Under the pieces are notes generated by a model. That model saw only the letters and a program-made list of their open reading frames with translations, searched no databases and was not told the origin of the DNA. A program made the translations under genes and the position numbers. Shown one piece after another: positions 33,603-43,056 of a stretch of DNA of 64,000 bases. Source of the stretch: Dryocola sp051297175 (GTDB taxonomy: Bacteria > Pseudomonadota > Gammaproteobacteria > Enterobacterales > Enterobacteriaceae). The DNA is taken from contig NZ_JBINNY010000001.1 in the NCBI RefSeq assembly GCF_051297175.1, positions 1,054,001 to 1,118,000 of the forward strand, read 5' to 3'. Numbering within the stretch: the stretch's first letter is position 1; each line of letters starts with the position of its first letter.

Positions 33603-33968
33603 CTATGCGACAAATTTCAGCTGGCAGCCCGTTTCTATGCCCTGCGGCAGCGGGCCGTTGACGTGTACGGTGCCGGGATATTCCGCCCGCTCGCCGCCGT
33701 CGAAGCGCAGGGTGATATGCCCCAGCTCCTGCAGGTTTTGCTGCGCCACTTCGCCGACGGCGGTGACGTCGTAATGCTGGCCGTTAAGCTCAAAGCCGAT
33801 GCCCGGCCTGAGCGTGCCGGTCAGCTCGCCGTGGCAGTGGATAAAGCAGAAATCCTGAATATCCGCCGGAGCCCCTTCGCGGAAGGTGATCAGCATGTTG
33901 TCATCCAGCGCCTCGCGGGCGCACTGGCCGATATGGGTGATGGTGGTCTGATAAATGGTCTGCATCAC
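33603..33968 (-). CDS. srlB: PTS glucitol/sorbitol-specific EIIA
   Basis: Protein of 121 aa. The phosphorylated His lies in CFIHCHGELTG; TFREGAPADIQDFCFI and ELGHITLRFDG are conserved. It passes phosphate from HPr to SrlE. Two adjacent ATGs (33968 and 33965) are possible starts. Cytoplasmic. Confidence 0.95.
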   Translation of the reverse strand: MMQTIYQTTITHIGQCAREALDDNMLITFREGAPADIQDFCFIHCHGELTGTLRPGIGFELNGQHYDVTAVGEVAQQNLQELGHITLRFDGGERAEYPGTVHVNGPLPQGIETGCQLKFVA

Positions 33969-33976
33969 GCTGTTCC

Positions 33977-34942
33977 TTATTGATAGATGAAGCCGGACAC
34001 CAGCCAGGCGATGAGCACGGTAGGCGCGCCCGTCAGGAAGCGGCCAACCAGCACCGACGGCACGCCGACGCGCACCGTGTCCTGCTTCGCTTCCGCCAGC
34101 GAAAGCCCTACGGGAATAAAGTCGCAGGCGGCCTGGGCGTTAATGGCAAACAGGGCAGGGAGCGCCAGGTGCGGCGGGATATGCCCCTGACCAATCTGCA
34201 CGCCGATCAGCACGCCGATAACCTGAGCGATAACCGCACCGGGGCCGAGGAACGGCGAAAGAAGCGGGAACGAACAAATCAGCGCCAGGGTAATCAGGCC
34301 GATGGGGTTGCTGGCGAGCGGCGCCAGGCCGTGGGCAATCCAGTCCCCCAGCCCGGAGGCCATAATGATGCCGATCAGCGCCGACACGAACGCCATAAAT
34401 GGCAGGATGGTTTTCAGCACCGTGTCGATGGTGTCGCGTCCGGCCTGGAACAGCACCGCCACCGCGGAGCCCATGCCCATGCCGACTTTTGCCAGCAGGC
34501 CGTCGCTTTGTTCGGTGATTTTCTTGCTGGTGTCGTAGTCGCGCTGCGCGGGTTTCTCCGCCGTCAGCGGTTCGCCGCTGGCCCAGCTGATGTTCTCTTC
34601 GCGCACGCCGGACACGTAAATATCCTCGACGATATACTGCGCAAGCGGGCCGGATTTGCCGGTGGCGTGGATGTTAATCGTCGGAATGCGCCGCTTCGGA
34701 TACAGCCCGCAGCGCAGGGTGCCGCCGCAGTCGATAACCGCCATCGCGATCTCCGCTTCCGGCGGCTCGCCCTCTTTAAAGCCGTCCACGGCCTGGCAAC
34801 CGGTCATTTCGCTGAGCTTGTCGACGATCGCCGGGCGGGTGCCTGCGGTGATGTAAACGATCTTTTTCTGCGGATCGACCGGGATAATCAGCGGGCCGCC
34901 CCAGCCGCCCTGGCCTTTTTCAATGCGAATATTTTTAGTCAT
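33977..34942 (-). CDS. srlE: PTS glucitol/sorbitol-specific EIIBC component (IIB and second IIC part)
   Basis: Protein of 321 aa. The N-terminal IIB domain carries the phosphorylated Cys in SEMTGCQAVDGF. The C-terminal membrane part (about 180-321) contains ALIGIIMASGLGDWIAHGLA and FPLLSPFLGPGAVIAQVIGV. With SrlA it makes the sorbitol channel. Adjoins srlB (8 nt) and srlA (9 nt). Confidence 0.97.
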   Translation of the reverse strand: MTKNIRIEKGQGGWGGPLIIPVDPQKKIVYITAGTRPAIVDKLSEMTGCQAVDGFKEGEPPEAEIAMAVIDCGGTLRCGLYPKRRIPTINIHATGKSGPLAQYIVEDIYVSGVREENISWASGEPLTAEKPAQRDYDTSKKITEQSDGLLAKVGMGMGSAVAVLFQAGRDTIDTVLKTILPFMAFVSALIGIIMASGLGDWIAHGLAPLASNPIGLITLALICSFPLLSPFLGPGAVIAQVIGVLIGVQIGQGHIPPHLALPALFAINAQAACDFIPVGLSLAEAKQDTVRVGVPSVLVGRFLTGAPTVLIAWLVSGFIYQ

Positions 34943-34951
34943 GATTTCTCC

Positions 34952-35500
34952 TTATAGACGTACCTGACGTTCCAGCTCGATGCCCATTTTTTTCTCGAAG
35001 ACTGACGTGGTGAGGTCGGTAATCCAGCCGCGGAAGAAGTTGGTGACTAGGCCCACCAGCAGGTAGCTCACCGCGAGCGGCCCCAGCGGCAGGCCGAGCG
35101 TCGTCAGCCCGCTGGCGATGCCCAGATAAACGAACAGTTCGCCGGGGTTGATGTGCGGGAACAGGCCGTTCATCGAGTGGCAGCTATAGGAAGCGGCGGC
35201 GTAATAGCTCGGCTTGTACTTCTCCGGCATGAAGCGCCCGAGGCTCAGGGTCATCGGATTGCAGAACACGAAGGTGCCGATGCAGGGCAGCAGCAGGTAG
35301 CGCGAAACGGGGTTACCGGCGCAGCGCTGCGCCATGCGTTCAATGCGGTGCTGGCCGATAAAGTTAATCAGCGCGTTCATTATCACCAGCAGGCTGATCA
35401 GCAGGGGAAGGATCCCGGTCACCATGCCGGTAAATACCTCACCGCCTTTCTGAAACAGGCCAATAAACCATTCCGCCCCGTGGGTAATCATGTCGATCAT
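34952..35500 (-). CDS. srlA: PTS glucitol/sorbitol-specific EIIC2 (membrane) component
   Basis: Protein of 182 aa from the ATG at 35500, which has AGGAG just upstream and starts MIDMITHGAEWFIGLFQKGG as in E. coli; an ATG at 35560 would add 20 unrelated residues. Polytopic, with ALINFIGQHRIERMAQRCAG and CIGTFVFCNPMTLSLGRFMP. The C-terminus is a few residues shorter than in E. coli (ends ELERQVRL). First gene of the sorbitol operon. Confidence 0.96.
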   Translation of the reverse strand: MIDMITHGAEWFIGLFQKGGEVFTGMVTGILPLLISLLVIMNALINFIGQHRIERMAQRCAGNPVSRYLLLPCIGTFVFCNPMTLSLGRFMPEKYKPSYYAAASYSCHSMNGLFPHINPGELFVYLGIASGLTTLGLPLGPLAVSYLLVGLVTNFFRGWITDLTTSVFEKKMGIELERQVRL

Positions 35501-35655
35501 TTTTGTCTCCTGTAGGGTAGTTGCTCGCCGTTCTTCCCGGCTGAAACCCATAATAATCACTTTGAAACATCAAAGCATGTTATTTAGATATCATTGTGAA
35601 ATATAAATCTATCGAAATGAAAGATTTTCGCCTCGCGGAGGAGGCGAGAAAGGAG
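35501..35655 (-). promoter_or_regulatory. srl operon control region
   Basis: Only 155 nt separate the RND gene from srlA. A perfect palindrome CTTTGATGTTTCAAAG (35560-35575) is a candidate SrlR operator. A TCACA half-site on the minus strand (rc of TGTGA at 35594-35598) could be a weak CRP site, in line with catabolite control of srl in E. coli. A hairpin TCGCCTC...GAGGCGA (35628-35647) may end the upstream efflux transcript. Assignments are by eye only. Confidence 0.45.
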
Positions 35656-38600
35656 TTATTTGACGCGGGAGTGGGCCCACTCGCGCATGCGCTGGAACAG
35701 CACGAACAGCGCCGGGATAAAGACGATGCCGATAACCGTTGCCACCAGCATGCCGCTGAACACCGTGGTGCCGATGATTCGGCGGCTGTTGGCTCCGGCT
35801 CCGGTCGCCAGCATCAGCGGCAGGACGCCGAGGATAAACGACACGGCGGTCATCATTACCGCCCGAAAGCGGCGGGTTGCGCCCAGGCGTGCGGCTTCGT
35901 GTATCGACTGGCCCTGCTCGCGCAGCGTGCGGGCAAACTCGACGATCAGAATGGCGTTTTTGGCCGCCAGCGCTATCAGCAGCACCAGGCCGATCTGCAC
36001 GTAGACGTCGTTGGCAAAGCCCGCCCACCACAGCCACAGCAGCGCGCCGCCGATAGCAAACAGCACCGAAAGCATCACGCTCGCGGGCAGCGTCCAGCTT
36101 TCATACTGCGCCACCAGAAAAAGCCAGGCCATCACCACGGCGGCGAGCACGATCCACACCGCCTGGTTGCCGGTCTGCTGCTCCTGCCACGACAGGCCGC
36201 TCCACGCGTAGCCGTAGCCCGCGGGCAGATTTTCTTCGAGCAGATCCGCCATCGCGGACATCGCCGTGCTGCTGCTGACGCCTTCGGCGGCGGAACCGCT
36301 AATCGCCACCGACGGGAACTGGTTGTACTGCTGGAGGAAAGGCGCGCCGACGGTTGGCGTGACCGTCACCAGGTTGCTGAGCCGAACCCGCTCGCCGCCG
36401 TCGCTGCGCACGTAGATATCGCTAATCTGCTCGGCCCGCTCGCGCCAGCTCATTTCGTTCTGCACCACCACGTGGTAAACGCGGTTGTTTACGGTGAAAT
36501 CCCCGGCCCGCGTCCCGCCGAAGGCGGTTTGCAGCGTGCTGAAAATGCGTGAAACCGGCACGTCCAGCAGCGCGGCGCGATCGCGATCGACGTTCAGCGT
36601 AAGCTGCGGCACCGTGCTGCTCCAGGTGGTAAACACCGCCCTAAGCTGGGGATGCTGGTTCGCCTTCGCCAGAATCATGCGCGTGGTTTGCTCAAGCTCC
36701 GCCGGGCTTTGCCCCATCTGCGCCTGAAGACGCAGGTCGAAGCCGGACGCGTTGCCGAGACCCGGCAGCGTCGGCGGGGCAAAGGCCATGATGGTCGCGC
36801 CCGGGATCTGCGCCACCTTCTGCTGAATTTGCGCCATCACGCTGTCGATGTGCGGGCGATCGTTCCAGGGCTTCAGCATGACCGACATAAACCCGCCGTT
36901 CGAGGTGGTGGTGCCGTTTAAAATATTGAAGCCAGAAACCATGATCACGTCCGCAACCGCCGGGTTGTCGGCGATGGCCAGCCGCGCTTTCTCCATGATG
37001 ATTTCGGTTCGCTCAAGGGATGCCGCTTCCGGGAGCTGTACGTTGGCAAAGAAATACCCCTGATCCTCCGGCGGCAGAAAGCCCTTCGGCATGGTCATAA
37101 AGCTGAGCGCGACAACGACGGCCGCGCCAACCGTGGCGACTAACGCCAGCCACGGGCGACGGTTAAGCCGGGCAATAAGCCTGCCGTAGCCGTCGCGCGT
37201 TTTGTCCAGCACAAGGTTAAAAGCGCGGAACAGCGGGCCGGGTGCGGCAACGCGCGGACGTAACAGCATGGCGCACAGGGCGGGCGTTAGCGTTAGCGCA
37301 ACCAGGCTTGAGAGCGTAACGGCGGTGGACAGCGTGACGGCAAACTGACGATAAAGCTCGCCGACGATCCCCGGCAGCATGGCGACCGGCACGAACACCG
37401 CCAGCAGCACCAGCGTGGTGGCGATCACCGGCCCGGCGATCAGCTGCATGGCCTTGCCGGTGGCGGTCATGCGGTCGAGGCCTTCCGCCATCAGCGTTTC
37501 CACGCTTTCCACCACTACGATGGCATCGTCCACCACCATCGTCAGCGCCAGAATAATGGCGAACAGGCTGAGCGTGTTTGCGGAATAGCCCAGCACGTAG
37601 AGCACCGCGAAGGTGCCGATAAGCGAAACGGGAATGGCGGTGGTGACGATAAAGGTCGCGCGCCAGCTTTGTAAAAACAGCGATACCACCAGCACCACGA
37701 CCAGCATGGTCAGGCCCAGCGAAACGCCGATTTCTTTGATGGTGGCGGAGACAAACTCGGTGGCGTCAAACTTCACCTCGTAGATCAGATCGTCGGGGAA
37801 GCGTTCCGCCAGCCTGCCCAGCTCCGCGCGCACGGCTTTGGATACGCTCAGCGCGTTGGCGGAAGGCGTCGGGTAAATCGCGAGATAGGCGGATTCAATG
37901 CCGTTCAGGCGGGCGCTGGACTGGTAGCTGCGCGCGCCAAGCTCGATGTTTGCGACATCGGCCAGCCGCACGAGCTGCCCGCCGGGGCCGGTGCGGATAA
38001 TCGTTTTGCTGAACTCCTCGGCGCTGCTCAGGCGGCCCAGGCCGTTGATGGTCAGGGTTTGCTGCTGGCCGGTGAAGACCGGCGGCGTGCCGATTTGCCC
38101 CGCCGCGCCCTGCACGTTCTGCTGGCGCAGCGCGGTGCTGATGTCGTCGGCGGTGACGTCGAGCGCGTTCATGCGGTCCGGACGCAGCCAGATGCGCATG
38201 CTGTAATCGCGCGCGCCGAACATTTGCACCTGGCCCACGCCCGGCAGGCGCGCCAGCGCGTCGCGCACGTGCGTGCTGGCGTAGTTGCTGATGAACAGCG
38301 AATCGTGCGTCTGGTTTGGCGAGAACAGGCTGGCCCCCAGCAGCAGGTTGGTGGCGCGTTTACGAACCTGAACGCCGAGCTCCTGCACCTCGGTTGGGAG
38401 CTGCGCCACCGCCTGCGCCACGCGGTTTTGCACGTCGATGGCGGCGAGATCCGCATCGGTGCCCGCAGCGAAGGTGATGGTCAGGCTGTAGTTGCCGTCA
38501 TCCGAGCTGGTGGATTCCATGTACAGCATGTGGTCTACGCCGTTGATTTGGGTTTCCAGCGGGGCGGCAATGGCTTCGGCAACGTCCGCAGCGCTGGCGC

Positions 38601-38751
38601 CGGGATAAGACGCGCTGACGTTAACCACCGGCGGGGTGATCTGCGGGTACTGCTCCACCGGGATGATTTTCAGGGCGATGGCCCCCAGCATGGCGACGGC
38701 AAGGGCGATAACCATCGCGAAGCGCGGGCGACGAAGGAAGAATGTCAGCAT
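35656..38751 (-). CDS. RND-type multidrug efflux permease (HAE1/AcrB family)
   Basis: Inner-membrane proton/drug antiporter of 1031 aa. Begins MLTFFLRRPRFAMVIALAVA; two large periplasmic loops; the proton-relay Asp pair in ALTMVVDDAIVVVESVE; GYSANTLSLFAIILA; the C-terminal GLVLLIALAAKNAILIVEFA and SFILGVLPLMLATGAGANSR are HAE1 marks. No outer-membrane factor gene accompanies it, so it would use TolC. Encoded 9 nt after its adaptor. Substrates cannot be inferred; it is not close enough for me to call AcrB, OqxB or EefB. Confidence 0.93.
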   Translation of the reverse strand: MLTFFLRRPRFAMVIALAVAMLGAIALKIIPVEQYPQITPPVVNVSASYPGASAADVAEAIAAPLETQINGVDHMLYMESTSSDDGNYSLTITFAAGTDADLAAIDVQNRVAQAVAQLPTEVQELGVQVRKRATNLLLGASLFSPNQTHDSLFISNYASTHVRDALARLPGVGQVQMFGARDYSMRIWLRPDRMNALDVTADDISTALRQQNVQGAAGQIGTPPVFTGQQQTLTINGLGRLSSAEEFSKTIIRTGPGGQLVRLADVANIELGARSYQSSARLNGIESAYLAIYPTPSANALSVSKAVRAELGRLAERFPDDLIYEVKFDATEFVSATIKEIGVSLGLTMLVVVLVVSLFLQSWRATFIVTTAIPVSLIGTFAVLYVLGYSANTLSLFAIILALTMVVDDAIVVVESVETLMAEGLDRMTATGKAMQLIAGPVIATTLVLLAVFVPVAMLPGIVGELYRQFAVTLSTAVTLSSLVALTLTPALCAMLLRPRVAAPGPLFRAFNLVLDKTRDGYGRLIARLNRRPWLALVATVGAAVVVALSFMTMPKGFLPPEDQGYFFANVQLPEAASLERTEIIMEKARLAIADNPAVADVIMVSGFNILNGTTTSNGGFMSVMLKPWNDRPHIDSVMAQIQQKVAQIPGATIMAFAPPTLPGLGNASGFDLRLQAQMGQSPAELEQTTRMILAKANQHPQLRAVFTTWSSTVPQLTLNVDRDRAALLDVPVSRIFSTLQTAFGGTRAGDFTVNNRVYHVVVQNEMSWRERAEQISDIYVRSDGGERVRLSNLVTVTPTVGAPFLQQYNQFPSVAISGSAAEGVSSSTAMSAMADLLEENLPAGYGYAWSGLSWQEQQTGNQAVWIVLAAVVMAWLFLVAQYESWTLPASVMLSVLFAIGGALLWLWWAGFANDVYVQIGLVLLIALAAKNAILIVEFARTLREQGQSIHEAARLGATRRFRAVMMTAVSFILGVLPLMLATGAGANSRRIIGTTVFSGMLVATVIGIVFIPALFVLFQRMREWAHSRVK

Positions 38752-38760
38752 GATGGCTCC

Positions 38761-39609
38761 TTACTTTTCGGCGGCGGCGCGCGGGGTTAGCCAGACAACG
38801 ACGCTGCCACCGGGCAGCAGGCGCTGCTGCGGGTTGGCGAACTCGCCGCGCAGCGTCACGCTGCCGGTGCGGGAGTCGACGTGGTTATCGACGGAAACCA
38901 GCTGGCCCGCCACGCGCTCCCCGGCAAGCTCCACTTCCGGTATCCAGGCCTCTTTTAGCGCGGTGATGTCCGGGTGTTCGCCCGCCTTGTGAAAGAACGC
39001 GCTTTCTTCGATGGCAAACGAGATGCGGATCGGGTCGAGCTGCGCGATATCCACCAGCGTGCCGCTGGCCGGGTTCACCAGGCTTCCCTGATGGAAGCGG
39101 CTGTGCCCGATTCGTCCCGTTACCGGCGAGATAATGCGCGTGTAGCCGAGCGTGATTTCGCGGGTTTCAACCCGCGCTTTCGCCTGCTCCACGGCGGCGC
39201 GGGAAACATCACGCTGCATCCGGGCGGTATCGACATCGTTCCTGCTGATGGCGTTGGTGTTTTGCAGGCGCTGGTAGCGGTCGAGAAGCTGCTGGGCCTG
39301 ACGCAGTGACGCCTCGGCGCTGCGCAGTTCCGCCTGGGCGAGCTGCAATGCTGCGCGGTGCTCGGCGTCGTCCAGCTCAATAAGCAGGTCGCCCTGCTTG
39401 ACCTGCTGGCCGTCGGTGAAGTGAACGCGGGTAATCACGCCTTCAATGCGGCTGCGTAAATCCACGGCGTGAACGGCCTCGACGCGGCCCGGCAGACGGC
39501 GCTCCTGGGCGACGCTGCTTTCGGCCATCGGCAGAACGGCTATGGCAAACGCGGGCAAAGCGAGGGCAAGGGCAGCGGCCAGGGCTGCCGGTCGGAGATA
39601 ACGATTCAT
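38761..39609 (-). CDS. RND periplasmic adaptor (membrane fusion protein), short form
   Basis: Protein of 282 aa, against about 380-400 for AcrA-type adaptors. A signal peptide (LAAALALALPAFAIA) without a lipobox Cys, then the barrel-sandwich half GRVEAVHAVDLRSRIEGVIT, the coiled hairpin (AELRSAEASLRQAQQLLDRY), the second lipoyl half YTRIISPVTGRIGHSRFHQG and the beta-barrel (LDPIRISFAIEESAFF). It stops soon after RLLPGGSVVVWLTP, so the membrane-proximal domain is largely missing. No frameshifted remainder lies in the 9 nt before the permease, so this may be the natural length. Confidence 0.88.
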   Translation of the reverse strand: MNRYLRPAALAAALALALPAFAIAVLPMAESSVAQERRLPGRVEAVHAVDLRSRIEGVITRVHFTDGQQVKQGDLLIELDDAEHRAALQLAQAELRSAEASLRQAQQLLDRYQRLQNTNAISRNDVDTARMQRDVSRAAVEQAKARVETREITLGYTRIISPVTGRIGHSRFHQGSLVNPASGTLVDIAQLDPIRISFAIEESAFFHKAGEHPDITALKEAWIPEVELAGERVAGQLVSVDNHVDSRTGSVTLRGEFANPQQRLLPGGSVVVWLTPRAAAEK

Positions 39610-39640
39610 AGATTTCCTGGGAAGCGATGTTCAAATCTGT

Positions 39641-39728
39641 CCTGCCCCTTCTCCTGGGGGAGAAGGTTGGGATGAGGGCGAAGTTTTTCCTCCTCACCCC
39701 GGCCCTCTCCCATCGGGAGAGGGGGCAA
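39641..39728. repeat. Imperfect palindromic repeat (CCTCACCCCGGCCCTCTCCC type)
   Basis: Two small hairpins (CCCCTTCTCCTGGGGGAGAAGG-like and CCCTCTCCCATCGGGAGAGGG) joined by a GATGAGGGC...CTCCTCACCC pair. The whole unit is an inverted repeat and is unrelated to the REP-like family at 1633. It lies between the P-type ATPase and the adaptor gene and is probably a dispersed non-coding element. Confidence 0.7.
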
Positions 39729-39747
39729 AACGATGAGGTGCTGGCGG

Positions 39748-42471
39748 TTAACCCTTACGGAAGCGACGGGTCAGCGGTTTTTCCATTTCCACAATCAGGA
39801 ACATCACCGCGCCAACCGCGAGGGTAACGCCCCAGTAGCGGGCCGGAATGGCCACGGTGCCAAACAGCATCTGCATAAACGGCAGGTAGATAATCGCCAG
39901 CTGGAGCACCAGCAGCACTCCGCTGACCAGCCAGATGCCCTTGTTGGCGAGCAGGCCACGGGACAGAGAGAAGCCGTTGCTCACGCGGCAGTTCAGCATG
40001 TAGAACCACTGCGCGGTAACCAGCGTCTGCAGCAGCACGGTGCGGATAAACTCCGGGCTGTGGCCGCGCGGCTGCATCCAGGCTTCCAGCGCAAAGGCGG
40101 CGATGGCGATCATCGTGCCGACAAAGGCCACGCGCCAGACGGCAAAGCCGTCCATCACGTGCAGCGCCGGGTTGCGCGGCGGCCGGTTCATGATGTTGCG
40201 CTCGCCGGCCTCAAAGGCCAGGCCGAAGGAGAGCGTGGCGGAGGTTGCCATGTTCATCCACAGAATCAGCACCGGCGTCAGCGGAATAATATTCCCCGCC
40301 AGCAGCGCGACAACGATCAGCAGCCCCTGCGCCAGGTTGGTCGGCATGATGAACAGGATGGTTTTCTTCAGGTTGTCGTAAACCCGGCGGCCTTCTTTTA
40401 CGGCGCTGGCGATGGACGCGAAGTTATCGTCGGTGAGGACCATATCGGCGGCTTCTTTGGTCACTTCCGTGCCCTTGATGCCCATCGCGATGCCGACGTC
40501 CGCCTGCTTGAGCGCCGGGGCGTCGTTCACGCCGTCGCCGGTCATGCCGACGATCTCGCCTTTATCCTGCAGGGCTTTCACCAGGCGCAGCTTATGCTCC
40601 GGGCTTGTGCGCGCGAAGATATCGAACTGCACGGCGGCTTCCGCCAGCTCGGCGTCGTTCATTTTCTCAAGCTCGTAGCCGGTGACGGCCTTCTCGCTGT
40701 TGCCGATCCCCAGCATCTGGCCGATGCTCATCGCGGTCTGCGGGTGATCGCCGGTGATCATCTTCACGCGGATCCCGGCCTGCTGGCAGACGCGGATGGC
40801 GTCGACAGCCTCCGGACGCGGCGGGTCCATCATCCCGGCGATGCCGAGGAACACCAGACCGGTTTGCAGATCGCTGTGCGCCAGGCTGTGCATTTCACCG
40901 CTTACCGGTTTGTACGCGGCGGCCACCATGCGCAGGCCTTCGCGAGCGTAGCGCGCCATCTCTTCTTCCCAATACTGGCGGTTAAACGGCTCGCTGCCTT
41001 TGTGGCTAAACTGCTGCTCGCACAGGGAGAAGATGACGTCCGGCGCGCCGGTCATCAGCACCAGCTCTTCGCCGCCCAGCAGGTAGTGGGTCGCCATGTA
41101 TTTGTACTGTGAATCGAACGGGATTTTATTAACGAGCTTCGCGTCGGCGGTTGGCAGATTCGCTTTGGCCGCCAGCACCTTCAGCGCGCCTTCGGTTGGG
41201 CCGCCGGTAATCGTCCAGTGGCCGTTTTCGTCTTTCATCAGCTGGCTGTCGTTGCACAGATCGATGGTGCGCAGATAGCGCTCGAGCACGCTGCCGGGCT
41301 GGATGCTTACCGGCGAGTCGCTGCCATCCTGATGGATTTCGCCCACCGGCTCGTAGCTGTCGCCCTCAACGCGGTAGCAGGCGTCGGCGGTGATAATCGC
41401 TTTGACCGTCATTTCGTTCATGGTCAGGGTGCCGGTTTTATCCGAGCAAACCACCGTCATGGCGCCAAGCGTTTCCACCGTTGGCAGCTTGCGAATAATG
41501 GCGCGCTTGCGGGCCATGGTCTGCACGCCGAGGGAGAGAATAATCGAGATGATGGCGGGCAGGCCTTCCGGCACTGAAGCAACGGCCAGGCTTATCAGCG
41601 AGAGCATCAGCTCGCTTATCGGCATGTCGCGCAGCGCAAGGCTGAAGACGAACAGGGCGGCCATCATCGCCAGAATCAGCATGAAGATGGCTTTGCCGAG
41701 CTTGTCCATCTGCACCAGCAGCGGGGTGCGGTGTTTTTCGATGCCGGACATCATCTGGTTGATATGCCCAAGCTCGGTATCCGCGCCGGTGGCGATAACC
41801 ACGCCGGTGCCGCCACCCGCGCTGATGGTGGTGCCGGAAAACAGCAGGTTGGTGCGGTCGCCCAGCGACAGCTCGCCTTCCAGCGCGTTGGCGTGCTTAT
41901 CCACAACGGTGGATTCGCCGGTGAGAATGGCCTCTTCAACCCGCAGGTTGTGGGCTTCCATCACGCGTAAGTCTGCGGGAATGCGGTCACCCGCCCGCAG
42001 CACGACGATGTCGCCCGGGACTAAGTCCGTGGTGGGGATGGTTTCGTGACTGCCGTCGCGAATCACCACGGCTTCGCTTGCGAGCATATTACGAATGCTT
42101 TGCAGCGATTTTTCCGCATTGTTTTCCTGGATGTGGCCGATCAGCGAGTTGACCACCGCCACGCCAAGGATAACCAGCGTATCGACCCAGTGGCCCATCA
42201 GCGCGGTCAATACCGCGGCGGCGAGCAGGACATAGATCAATACGTCATGGAAGTGGGCGAGAAAGCGCAGCCAGGCGGGCTTGCCTTTCTTTTGCGGCAG
42301 GGCGTTCGGGCCTACGTCGGCCAGGCGCGCCTGCGCTTCTTTGCGGCTCAGTCCGGAAGGCTGGCTCGACTTCTTTTCTAACACGTCCTCCACTGACATG
42401 TGGTAATACAATTTTTCAGCTCCGGCAGGCGGCGATGAAAATTTGTTTTTCTCAGGGATAGGCTTAGTCAA
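39748..42471 (-). CDS. P2-type cation-transporting ATPase
   Basis: Inner-membrane pump of 907 aa. Phosphorylation motif CSDKTGTLTMN, actuator motif LTGESTVVDK, hinge GMTGDGVNDAPALKQADVGI, and SVPEGLPAIISIIL in membrane helix 4, which places it with the Ca2+/Na+-type P2 ATPases rather than the Mg2+ or heavy-metal groups. About ten membrane helices with the typical C-terminal cation-ATPase domain. The apparent start codon is TTG with AAGGA nine nt upstream; the next ATG would remove 24 residues. The ion is not determined. Confidence 0.93.
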   Translation of the reverse strand: MTKPIPEKNKFSSPPAGAEKLYYHMSVEDVLEKKSSQPSGLSRKEAQARLADVGPNALPQKKGKPAWLRFLAHFHDVLIYVLLAAAVLTALMGHWVDTLVILGVAVVNSLIGHIQENNAEKSLQSIRNMLASEAVVIRDGSHETIPTTDLVPGDIVVLRAGDRIPADLRVMEAHNLRVEEAILTGESTVVDKHANALEGELSLGDRTNLLFSGTTISAGGGTGVVIATGADTELGHINQMMSGIEKHRTPLLVQMDKLGKAIFMLILAMMAALFVFSLALRDMPISELMLSLISLAVASVPEGLPAIISIILSLGVQTMARKRAIIRKLPTVETLGAMTVVCSDKTGTLTMNEMTVKAIITADACYRVEGDSYEPVGEIHQDGSDSPVSIQPGSVLERYLRTIDLCNDSQLMKDENGHWTITGGPTEGALKVLAAKANLPTADAKLVNKIPFDSQYKYMATHYLLGGEELVLMTGAPDVIFSLCEQQFSHKGSEPFNRQYWEEEMARYAREGLRMVAAAYKPVSGEMHSLAHSDLQTGLVFLGIAGMMDPPRPEAVDAIRVCQQAGIRVKMITGDHPQTAMSIGQMLGIGNSEKAVTGYELEKMNDAELAEAAVQFDIFARTSPEHKLRLVKALQDKGEIVGMTGDGVNDAPALKQADVGIAMGIKGTEVTKEAADMVLTDDNFASIASAVKEGRRVYDNLKKTILFIMPTNLAQGLLIVVALLAGNIIPLTPVLILWMNMATSATLSFGLAFEAGERNIMNRPPRNPALHVMDGFAVWRVAFVGTMIAIAAFALEAWMQPRGHSPEFIRTVLLQTLVTAQWFYMLNCRVSNGFSLSRGLLANKGIWLVSGVLLVLQLAIIYLPFMQMLFGTVAIPARYWGVTLAVGAVMFLIVEMEKPLTRRFRKG

Positions 42472-42693
42472 AATATTAATTCCTTCAAGGTAAAGCGAGT
42501 GAAAATATAAAATGAAAACAATTGAAATAACTCTGTGTGAAAATATTAATGAAATTGATGTATGCGTTTTTTGATCTAGGACAATTCTTACAGCCTAAGG
42601 ATTATGTACACATGAGTTTGTAATCGCTGTTTAGGTTATATTTAGAAAGACAATGTTTATATTGATTATCTTAATGATAAATAAGGAAAAATT

Positions 42694-42804
42694 ATGTTTG
42701 AGATCTATAGTGTTAAACGCTTAATTGCTTATATTTTAATGGCAATTTTCATTGCTGTAGTCATTGGTGTAGGGACTTATAGTTTCGTAAAGTATATGAC
42801 TTAA
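42694..42804 (+). CDS. Small single-span membrane protein (36 aa)
   Basis: Short reading frame with the ribosome site AAGGA at 42683-42687, 6 nt before the ATG. It encodes a charged start (MFEIYSVKR) and one hydrophobic helix (LIAYILMAIFIAVVIGVG) ending YSFVKYMT. Size, site and composition are those of enterobacterial small membrane proteins. It is alone in a 600-nt AT-rich gap, divergent from the P-type ATPase. I do not recognise a family; a role in tuning the neighbouring transporters is speculation. Confidence 0.6.
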   Translation: MFEIYSVKRLIAYILMAIFIAVVIGVGTYSFVKYMT

Positions 42805-43056
42805 TAAACTTAAGTATTTAGGTTTATTTACATTGAGGCGAGAGGGGGGACAATAATTTACATAGCGTATTTATTGTGGTTGCCTGGCGATCAATTTCTG
42901 ATGGCTCGATAAATATAAGTGGGAATTATTTTTCTCTTTTGCCCTTATTTTGTTAATTAATTGTAGAAGGAACGGCTTCTTTAGGACGAATTTTAAGCTA
43001 CAACGCCTCGATTTTCTCGAAGTGTAAATGAGGAATTTACAATGGTCTTAAGTTGA
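42805..43056. other. AT-rich intergenic sequence
   Basis: About 250 nt with no supported reading frame or clear repeat. It ends at the Zur-box-like palindrome and should contain the -35 region of the zinc transporter promoter. Confidence 0.4.

Noticed and set aside
33980..34957. 325-aa plus-strand frame opposite srlE
   Set aside because: Same kind of shadow; composition is low-complexity and unlike a folded protein, while srlE matches a known PTS component.
35596..36552. 318-aa plus-strand frame opposite the RND permease
   Set aside because: Antisense to the conserved C-terminal half of the pump; no ribosome site and shadow-like composition.
39733..41112. 459-aa plus-strand frame opposite the P-type ATPase
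   Set aside because: His/Gln/Arg-rich antisense shadow of a GC-rich gene, no ribosome site; the ATPase frame has all catalytic motifs.
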